NCBI GenBank assembly: GCA_900557555.1
Contig: USTH01000032.1
Location: forward strand, 1-16,247
Source: an uncultured Prevotellaceae bacterium
GTDB taxonomy: Bacteria; Bacteroidota; Bacteroidia; Bacteroidales; Bacteroidaceae
Direction: 5' to 3'
Length of the DNA: 16,247 nucleotides
A program made the translations under genes and the position numbers. Shown one piece after another: positions 1 through 5,394 of the stretch; position 1 is the stretch's first letter; each line of letters opens with the position of its first letter. The notes under the pieces were generated by a model. It was given only the letters and a program-made list of their open reading frames with translations. It ran no database searches and was not told where the DNA came from.

Positions 1-265
1 AATATTGTTTATCAACCAGTTATAAAATACGTGTTTTTTGAGTGACGAAGTCAGGTGGGCAGGTAAAGCGCTTTGTTTGGATTTCTACGCTGTAAAGTTA
101 AGTTCTTTTTCTAAAAAAAAGAAATATTTTAAGAAAAATGACGCACCTGTAATTTTTGTTAAGGTAGCCATGAAAAGATTTGCGTGGGGGCATGGAAACT
201 GTTTTCTGTAACGCTCTGATTGTCGAAACGAGCAACGCCGAAAGCCCAACGCCAGTGTAAGTATA

Positions 266-307
266 TAAACCCAAATCGGTCATTAGGGCGTAAATAGCAT
301 TTTTTGT
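266..307 (+). repeat. intergenic repeat copy A
   Basis: By eye, 37 of 42 bases match copy B at 5263-5304. The first 22 bases are identical, and the core CCCAAATCGGTCATTAGG lies at 270-287, followed by CGTAAAT and a T-rich tail. It lies outside any gene. Its function is unknown to me. Confidence 0.8.
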
Positions 308-345
308 TACTTCTTATTGCCTTTTGTTTTTATGAGGCATTTAAT

Positions 346-395
346 GCTTGTTTTTAGCTCAAAATAGCCCGCTATTATTCGCTAAAATGACAAGC
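346..395. repeat. 50-bp imperfect palindrome
   Basis: The left arm (346-368) begins GCTTGT, continues TTTTAGC and ends AATAGC. After a 2-base centre (369-370), the right arm (371-395) runs back through GCTATT, GCTAAAA and ACAAGC. The arms differ by a 2-base insertion and a few mismatches. As RNA it would form a long hairpin. It sits near the midpoint between repeats A and C, which face each other. Confidence 0.75.
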
Positions 396-432
396 ACCAT
401 CTGCTCTCCTAAAAAATCAAAATCCAATAAGT

Positions 433-450
433 CCTAACAACCGAATTGGG
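433..450 (-). repeat. intergenic repeat copy C (divergent, inverted)
   Basis: Read on the minus strand this is CCCAATTCGGTTGTTAGG, 15 of 18 bases identical to the core of copies A and B. It is inverted relative to copy A at 270-287, so A and C form the ends of a roughly 181-bp structure centred near the 346-395 palindrome. Confidence 0.6.
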
Positions 451-718
451 ATAAAAAGCACTCTTGGCTACAAACAATAGAATCGTCCGAAGCCAATAAG
501 GGCTACATATAATACACCCCATAAGGCGTTCCCGTTGCTTTGTTTTTGACAATCAGTTTGAAGTTGCGAAGTTCTTATGGCATCAAAACCAAAGCGTACA
601 GTTACGCCTTAAATGTATATATATGTCTGACCAACCTCTGCCCATCGGGGCTTTCGGTATGGGTATAGACGTTACAAACGTAACACTTTATGTATAAACA
701 TGAAGCAGATATGCCTCT

Positions 719-1132
719 CTATTTTTTCTTGAATTTATATGATGCGTTGTTATTCTTGATTATGTATGTGCCTGACGGAAGGTCATCGAGCTGTAGCGGT
801 GTTCCCGCAGAAAAACTCTTTAGCATGCGCCCGTTAAGGTCGAAGATGCGATTTGGACTATCGTCATTTGACGCAGAAACGACCGATTGCACCTTGACAG
901 GGGTTTGTTCGTATGTGACATAATCAATGTTAGAAAGAGGGAAACGGAATGTAAACGTAGTGGTTGTCACAACAAGTTCATTTGCCTTGTAGACAGCCAC
1001 AGGTTTTTCACTTAGCATCACCTCTACAGGGCTGCCCTTACGTTGATGCACCATCATCGAAACTTCATCAGCGGCTCTTACGCCTGCAAATACAAGTGTG
1101 CAAAGCACTAAAAAAAGTAAACGTCTGTTCAT
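719..1132 (-). CDS. small secreted protein with T9SS-like C-terminus
   Basis: A 137-residue protein of unknown function. I start it at the internal ATG at 1132 rather than 1189, because that places a clean signal peptide (MNRRLLFLVLCTLVFAGVRA, cleavage after about residue 20) at the N-terminus. The 19 extra upstream residues are hydrophobic and unlike a secretion signal. Residues 21-75 look like a short beta-rich repeat often seen in Prevotella surface proteins: charged start, SEKP turn, then VVTTTTFTFRFPLSNIDYVTY. Residues about 94-137 resemble the type A C-terminal sorting domain of the type IX secretion system: RIFDLNGRML, a linker, LQLDDLPSGTYII, and a basic SYKFKKK end. It is therefore probably exported to the periplasm and perhaps passed through the T9SS to the surface. 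There is almost no cargo between signal and tail. A 15-bp hairpin separates it from argF', so it is likely transcribed alone; TAACATTG at 1146-1139 is a weak -7 candidate. Confidence 0.65.
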   Translation of the reverse strand: MNRRLLFLVLCTLVFAGVRAADEVSMMVHQRKGSPVEVMLSEKPVAVYKANELVVTTTTFTFRFPLSNIDYVTYEQTPVKVQSVVSASNDDSPNRIFDLNGRMLKSFSAGTPLQLDDLPSGTYIIKNNNASYKFKKK

Positions 1133-1192
1133 GAAGAACAATGTTATAATATTGTTATTTATTTGAAGTTTGATGCAATACAGAGACATTAG

Positions 1193-1228
1193 CAGGCTTA
1201 TTTTGCGTATTGTCGCAAAATAAGCCTG
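1193..1228 (-). terminator. 15-bp perfect hairpin after argF'
   Basis: Bases 1193-1207 and 1214-1228 are perfect complements (CAGGCTTATTTTGCG and its reverse) around a 6-base loop. It begins about 20 bp past the argF' stop, so termination of the leftward operon is the obvious role. No T-run follows on the minus strand, which makes it an atypical intrinsic terminator; it could instead protect the 3' end. Confidence 0.55.
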
Positions 1229-1248
1229 TGGTTAGTTTATGAACGTCA

Positions 1249-2211
1249 CTACAGAGACTCAAGTATGCGTTTTAGGACTACCGAAGCAGAGATTTCGCGA
1301 TTGGCAGCCTCTGGAATGACAAGCGATGTTGGCGCTTCTATGACCTCGTCGCTCACAATCATGTTGCGCCGCACTGGCAGACAGTGCATGAAGAAAGCAT
1401 TGTCTGTAACCGCCATGTGGTTGGCATCAACCATCCAGCTCATGTCTTTGGAGAGAACCTTGCCGTAACTGTCGGGTCGGGTGACACCTGGGCAACTCCA
1501 GTTCTTGGCGTAGACAAAATCGGCATCCTTAAGAGCTTTCATTTGGTCATATTCAGGTTTCAGGTCACCGACAAATTGAGGGTCAAGTTCATAACCCTTT
1601 GGGCAGGTATATACAAAGTCTACATCAGCGGCAAGCATCCATTGCGCAAAGCTGTTTGGCACCGCTTGTGGCAGGGCCTTGGGATGCGGTGCCCATGTCA
1701 TGACCACTTTGGGGCGGTTTTTCTTGCGATACTCCTCGATGGTAATGAGGTCGGCAAAAGCCTGAAGAGGATGCACCGTAGCACTCTCCATTGAGAACAC
1801 CGGCTTGCCGCTATAGCGGATGAACTGGCGTATGATACTCTCGCCGTAATCTTCCTCACGGCTTTCAAAGCGGGCAAAAGTGCGCACACCTATTATGTCG
1901 CAATAGGAACTCATTACCGGAATGGCCTCGAGCAGATGCTCGCTCTTGTCGCCGTCCATCACAACACCACGTTCGGTCTCAAGTTTCCATGCACCCTGAT
2001 TAACATCAAGCACGATGACATTCATGCCAAGATTCATGGCCGCCTTTTGGGTAGAAAGGCGCGTGCGCAAACTATTGTTGAAGAAAATGAGCAGTGCAGT
2101 TTTGTGTTTGCCAAGATGCTCATATTTGTAGCGGTTCTGTTTCAAATCAAATGCTTCGTCGAGAGCCTTTTTGAGGTCTCCGAGGTGAGCCGGGTAAAGA
2201 AATTCCTTCAT
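1249..2211 (-). CDS. argF': N-succinylornithine carbamoyltransferase
   Basis: Transfers the carbamoyl group of carbamoyl phosphate to an N-acylated ornithine, giving N-acylcitrulline, in the cytoplasm. At 320 residues it has the usual length. Visible motifs are the carbamoyl phosphate loop SLRTR (47-51), HPLQ (147-150), YAKNW (234-238) and the HCLP active-site loop (276-279). The stretches NLGMNVIVLD, QGAWKLETERG and IPEAANREIS are, from memory, almost those of the Bacteroides fragilis enzyme, which uses N-succinylornithine. The residue that separates succinyl- from acetylornithine enzymes (Pro90 in B. fragilis, Glu92 in Xanthomonas) is Ser90 here, in GDKSEH. Published exchange of Glu92 for Ser gave succinylornithine activity, so the succinyl substrate is likely. 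The start lies 22 bp after the stop of the S37 peptidase, suggesting co-transcription with it and tlpA, opposite in direction to the arg operon some 10 kb away. Confidence 0.93.
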   Translation of the reverse strand: MKEFLYPAHLGDLKKALDEAFDLKQNRYKYEHLGKHKTALLIFFNNSLRTRLSTQKAAMNLGMNVIVLDVNQGAWKLETERGVVMDGDKSEHLLEAIPVMSSYCDIIGVRTFARFESREEDYGESIIRQFIRYSGKPVFSMESATVHPLQAFADLITIEEYRKKNRPKVVMTWAPHPKALPQAVPNSFAQWMLAADVDFVYTCPKGYELDPQFVGDLKPEYDQMKALKDADFVYAKNWSCPGVTRPDSYGKVLSKDMSWMVDANHMAVTDNAFFMHCLPVRRNMIVSDEVIEAPTSLVIPEAANREISASVVLKRILESL

Positions 2212-2233
2212 ATTTTTGTAGTTATTTTCGTAT

Positions 2234-3562
2234 TCATTTGTTTATCGGTTCGCCAAGCCATTGCGAGAGAGTGGAAAGAATCTCGTTGCGTTGTTCTTCC
2301 GGCATATTGCTGATGCGTGTGGAATGCGAGCCACCTGGTTTGACATATACTTTAAGGTTCTTCTTGGAATATTTGTTCAGCCATGTTACACCAGCTGCCG
2401 TCCAAGGGTCAATCTCACCGTAGATGCATATCATCTGTGGATCATTTTTCTTGAGATATCTGGTGATATGGCGCGACACCGTCTTGTCGAACTTGTCCGA
2501 ACGCAACTCGGGAGGAAGCATGACATCACGCACATAGTGTTTGGCAGACTTGACAGACAAGTATGGCTTGAAAGGCTTCAAGTCGTAACCGTAATAACCA
2601 AGTTCGCGATAGGCCTGAATAAAGAAGGAAAGGTCTCCCTTTGTGGAGAAATATTCTGGTCCGACAACACTTACAAGTTCATTAAACAAGATGTCGTCGG
2701 GTGCGCCAGAGTTTGGTATGGAAGTTATCTTCTTACCCCACTGCCATACGGAGAAACTGTATTCCAACACGCAATAGTCATAGACATCCTCAACTGGCAC
2801 ATAGAAACTAAGTCCCTTCTTTTCACACAAAGCCTTGAAACGGGGCATGAACTCTGCCTTCTTCTTCAACACGACCAGTTGGAAACTTTCTATCATCTTG
2901 CGTTCGGCCACAGTGCCCACATTGCGAAGAAACGGTTCGTGGCGACCGTCTATGACCCCATTGCATACGGGGCCGACATAGGGCACCGAGATGTCTACAT
3001 CGTCCGGATAATAAGAGCGAAACTCCATGCACGTCTCACCGCCCTTGCTTATGCCTGTGCTTATCCACTTCTGGGGATAGATGCCCTTGAGAGCCGTAAC
3101 CACTTCATGGAGGTCGGCCATTGCATCACGGTCACGCAGATAGCGCCAGTCGCAAGGTGAGGGGGTAGATTCCTGAAAGAAGCGGTGCTCCACAAATATG
3201 ATGTTAGTGTTGAAGTAGGTTGACAGTTCGTTGGTATAATGCGGCCCAGCGGCATACCCTGCCCCATAGCCCTCTGTTACCAACAACGTGGGACGACCGA
3301 CCCCACGGTTCATCACAATGACTCGCTGAGTAAACGTACCCTTTGAAGGGTTGGCATGGTCAAGAGGCTGGGTAAATTTAAGTATATAGCGACTCTCAAA
3401 GCCTGCCTCGTCTTTCACTTCCACAACATCTGCCACCTGCGGCAGCGATGCCAACCTGATCTTCAGCGCCTCGTCGGCCATCATTGCCAACGGTGGCAAG
3501 AGCATGGCCAACAACAGAAGCCTGTTTGCGGCAACAGACCTTAGAGAATGTAATTGTTTCAT
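2234..3562 (-). CDS. secreted S37-type serine peptidase
   Basis: A 442-residue alpha/beta-hydrolase-fold peptidase resembling the S37 (PS-10, tripeptidyl/prolyl aminopeptidase) family, which releases N-terminal peptides outside the cytoplasm. Residues 1-29 form a long basic-then-hydrophobic signal (ANRLLLLAMLLPPLAMMA). The mature part opens with QPLDHANPSKGTFTQR (65-80), typical of S28/S37 proteins, then VEHRFF (124-129). The likely catalytic triad is Ser172 in GISKGG, Asp385 in GEIDPW and His413 in GGSHSTR, in the order expected of the fold. No lipobox is evident, so it is periplasmic or released. It lies 15 bp after the TlpA-like gene and 22 bp before argF', suggesting one transcript. A link between peptide trimming and arginine supply is only an inference from position. 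S28 is the nearest alternative family. Confidence 0.8.
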   Translation of the reverse strand: MKQLHSLRSVAANRLLLLAMLLPPLAMMADEALKIRLASLPQVADVVEVKDEAGFESRYILKFTQPLDHANPSKGTFTQRVIVMNRGVGRPTLLVTEGYGAGYAAGPHYTNELSTYFNTNIIFVEHRFFQESTPSPCDWRYLRDRDAMADLHEVVTALKGIYPQKWISTGISKGGETCMEFRSYYPDDVDISVPYVGPVCNGVIDGRHEPFLRNVGTVAERKMIESFQLVVLKKKAEFMPRFKALCEKKGLSFYVPVEDVYDYCVLEYSFSVWQWGKKITSIPNSGAPDDILFNELVSVVGPEYFSTKGDLSFFIQAYRELGYYGYDLKPFKPYLSVKSAKHYVRDVMLPPELRSDKFDKTVSRHITRYLKKNDPQMICIYGEIDPWTAAGVTWLNKYSKKNLKVYVKPGGSHSTRISNMPEEQRNEILSTLSQWLGEPINK

Positions 3563-3577
3563 GTGAACTACAGGAGA

Positions 3578-4126
3578 TTATTTCTTATTCAATGCATCTT
3601 CAATCTGAGCCACAATGACATCATCGCCCGGATAGCCACCTGTGGCAATGTTGTCGTAGGTACGCTGCCCGTTTTTGCCAATAATATAATAGGTAGGAAT
3701 ACCTCTGATGCCCAGAGAACTCAGAAGGGCGTTATACTCCTTGGCCGCAAGCCTGTAATGATAGCCCTTGATTGTCGGTATTGTAGCCTTCCACTTCTCC
3801 AACGGAGATGTTTCGCCTGTAATATACACAAAGGCCACTGGTTTCTTTTCCTTGAGGTACTTGTCTTTGATAGGGTCAACGCTCTTCATTGCTGCCATGC
3901 AGGGCGGACACCATGTGGCCCAGAAATCCACTACGACCACCTGCCCTTTAAATTCCTTGGCGATATTATCTAAAATTTCGTCTACAGGCAGTCCGACAGG
4001 CAAGGTTTTGACAAACACTGAATCATTCTTTTCGGCAGGTGCATTTTCTGTTTTCACCTGTTTTGCACAACCGCTCAAACATATTGCGAGGCAAGCTATT
4101 GCCATTAAAAAAAGTTTTCTCATCAT
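3578..4126 (-). CDS. TlpA-like thioredoxin-fold lipoprotein
   Basis: A 182-residue thiol-disulfide oxidoreductase, probably anchored in a membrane facing the periplasm. The signal peptide ends in the lipobox LSGC with Cys20 as the lipidated residue. A short linker (21-45) precedes the thioredoxin domain: VVVVDFWATWCPPC places the redox pair at Cys73 and Cys76, and GIPTYYI holds the conserved cis-proline (Pro144). The order and the WCPPC active site fit the TlpA/ResA group, which reduces periplasmic disulfides or supports cytochrome c maturation; the partner here is unknown. Two adjacent ATGs (4126 and 4123) could start it. It is the first gene of a tight leftward run with the S37 peptidase and argF', and I found no good -7 box in the 79 bp behind it, so read-through from rmlA is possible. 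Confidence 0.9.
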   Translation of the reverse strand: MMRKLFLMAIACLAICLSGCAKQVKTENAPAEKNDSVFVKTLPVGLPVDEILDNIAKEFKGQVVVVDFWATWCPPCMAAMKSVDPIKDKYLKEKKPVAFVYITGETSPLEKWKATIPTIKGYHYRLAAKEYNALLSSLGIRGIPTYYIIGKNGQRTYDNIATGGYPGDDVIVAQIEDALNKK

Positions 4127-4205
4127 TACATTATTTTTTTGTTATTAATATACATCTAAACATCTAACTAACGTCTACACGTCTTGAGGTGGTACAAAAG
4201 ACATT

Positions 4206-5090
4206 TTACTGCAGTTTGCCATCAGCCAATTTAATAAGGAACTGACCGTACTCGTTCTTTGCCATAGGCTGGGCTATCCGCCGCAGTCTGTCGGCATCAA
4301 TCCACCCGTGTTCATAGGCGATTCCCTCCAGACATGCAACCTTTAGTCCCGTGCGCTTCTCTATCACCTCAATAAACGTTGAAGCCTCACTGAGGCTTTC
4401 ATGGGTTCCGGTGTCGAGCCAAGCAAATCCTCGCCCCATGGTTTGCACCATCAGTCGATTTTGTCTGAGATACTCCTGATTGACACTTGTGATTTCAAGT
4501 TCCCCGCGTGCGCTTGGTCTGATTGTCCCTGCAATATCAAGCACATCATTCGGATAGAAATACAGTCCCACAACGGCATAGTTGCTCTTTGGAGCTGAGG
4601 GTTTCTCCTCTATGGACACACACTTGCCGCTTTTGTCGAACTCTACAACGCCATAGCGTTCCGGGTCGTTGACCCTATAGCCGAATACACACCCGCGCTT
4701 TTCCTTTTCAACCGTTTCGACAGCCTTGTGAAGAAGGGCTTCAAAACCGCTACCGTGAAAAATATTGTCACCCAACACCAGACATACGGAATCGCGGCCA
4801 ACAAACTCACGTCCGATGATAAAGGCCTGAGCCAAACCATCGGGCGAAGGCTGCTCAGCATATTCAAACCTTACGCCATAATCCGAACCGTCCCCCAACA
4901 GACGTTCAAACAAAGGCAAGTCCGTTGGAGTGGAGATTATCAGTATTTCCTTTATGCCCGCAAGCATCAACACCGAAATGGGGTAATACACCATCGGTTT
5001 GTCATAGATAGGTATCAGCTGCTTGCTGATAGCTTTTGTTATGGGATAGAGACGTGTTCCGCTTCCACCCGCCAGAACAATACCTTTCAT
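4206..5090 (-). CDS. rmlA: glucose-1-phosphate thymidylyltransferase
   Basis: Makes dTDP-glucose from dTTP and glucose 1-phosphate, the first step to dTDP-L-rhamnose and other deoxysugars of surface polysaccharides, in the cytoplasm. The 294 residues are full length for RmlA. Visible landmarks are the nucleotide-binding GGSGTRLYP (8-16), KQLIPIYDKPMVYYP (23-37), the metal-binding Asp108 in LGDN, EEKPSAPKSN (161-170), and WLDTGTH (224-230), followed by the YEHGWID segment (259-265) seen in the family. The usual rmlB, rmlC and rmlD neighbours are absent: upstream is a divergent glycosidase and downstream a thioredoxin gene. It may therefore serve several dTDP-sugar pathways from a separate locus. 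Its start is set by MKGIVLAGG, as in other RmlA proteins. Confidence 0.96.
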   Translation of the reverse strand: MKGIVLAGGSGTRLYPITKAISKQLIPIYDKPMVYYPISVLMLAGIKEILIISTPTDLPLFERLLGDGSDYGVRFEYAEQPSPDGLAQAFIIGREFVGRDSVCLVLGDNIFHGSGFEALLHKAVETVEKEKRGCVFGYRVNDPERYGVVEFDKSGKCVSIEEKPSAPKSNYAVVGLYFYPNDVLDIAGTIRPSARGELEITSVNQEYLRQNRLMVQTMGRGFAWLDTGTHESLSEASTFIEVIEKRTGLKVACLEGIAYEHGWIDADRLRRIAQPMAKNEYGQFLIKLADGKLQ

Positions 5091-5118
5091 CGCTTTATTT
5101 TCTGTTATATTATATCTG

Positions 5119-5126
5119 CAAATATA
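5119..5126 (-). promoter_or_regulatory. -7 box for rmlA
   Basis: Reads TATATTTG on the minus strand, a full match to the Bacteroidota TAnnTTTG element, 28 bp ahead of the rmlA start. A clear TTTG -33 box is not visible; TTAC about 18 bp upstream is the best candidate. Confidence 0.5.
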
Positions 5127-5252
5127 CTATATTTAAATTTACAGTAACGCATTTGAGCGCAGAAATTAGGGAAAAACAGGCAAACATACACAAGCAGAAC
5201 ATTATTTGGAGATAAAAAACATAAGGCCGAACAGTTTTGCAACCTATGACTA

Positions 5253-5316
5253 TCACGAATATTAAACCCAAATCGGTCATTAGGTCGTAAATGACATCTT
5301 TTTCTTCACGAATATT
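5253..5316. repeat. 11-bp direct repeats flanking copy B
   Basis: TCACGAATATT occurs at 5253-5263 and again at 5306-5316. The 42 bases between are almost exactly repeat copy B. The arrangement looks like a target-site duplication around a small insertion, but could equally be two regulator sites 53 bp apart; the second lies just upstream of the GH89 promoter. Confidence 0.7.
5263..5304 (+). repeat. intergenic repeat copy B
   Basis: Matches copy A (266-307) at 37 of 42 positions, with the identical core CCCAAATCGGTCATTAGG at 5267-5284. It lies in the same orientation relative to the window, 5 kb away, just upstream of the GH89 promoter. Confidence 0.8.
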
Positions 5317-5319
5317 TTA

Positions 5320-5347
5320 TTGATATAAATTTAAAATGCTATATTTG
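5320..5347 (+). promoter_or_regulatory. promoter of GH89-epimerase operon
   Basis: TATATTTG at 5340-5347 matches TAnnTTTG perfectly. TTG at 5320-5322, 17 bp upstream, is a plausible -33 element. The GH89 start codon is 47 bp downstream, leaving a short AT-rich leader. Confidence 0.7.
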
Positions 5348-5394
5348 CACAACCAAAAACAAAATAATTATTAAACACAGCCTATCAAAACAAA

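Larger units (their letters stand above)
1..718. other. gene-free region with repeats
   Basis: I see no convincing gene in these 718 bases. Short open frames exist, but they have AT-rich, low-complexity translations and overlap repeats. The region is downstream of the leftward gene at 719-1132. It contains an AT-only 8-bp inverted repeat (103-110 with 116-123), a copy of the CCCAAATCGGTCATTAGG repeat (266-307), a 50-bp imperfect palindrome (346-395), an inverted related repeat (433-450) and a small GTTAC-AAAC-GTAAC inverted repeat (671-684). The density of inverted repeats suggests a non-coding element or a decayed mobile remnant rather than lost coding sequence. Confidence 0.6.
5091..5394. 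promoter_or_regulatory. divergent control region rmlA / GH89
   Basis: This 304-bp gap between divergent genes is AT-rich and contains a -7 box for each direction, repeat copy B and an 11-bp direct repeat. The stretch 5150-5250 shows nothing I can name. No open frame in it looks coding. Confidence 0.7.

Noticed and set aside
103..123. AT-only 8-bp inverted repeat that could be a terminator
   Set aside because: The stem is entirely A/T apart from one G/C pair, and no gene ending nearby is visible in the window.
98..283. Minus-strand open frame of 61 residues
   Set aside because: Its start codon comes from the repeat core, the translation is low-complexity with a phenylalanine- and lysine-rich end, and there is no promoter or recognisable domain.
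671..684. GTTAC-AAAC-GTAAC small dyad
   Set aside because: Only a 5-bp stem without flanking T-run or promoter; too short to call a terminator or operator on its own.
690..923. Plus-strand open frame of 77 residues
   Set aside because: It lies antisense to the end of the small secreted protein, which has a signal peptide and a structured C-terminus.
2261..3160. Long plus-strand frame of 299 residues opposite the S37 peptidase
   Set aside because: The minus-strand frame has a signal peptide and a complete catalytic triad; the plus-strand translation has no recognisable domain.
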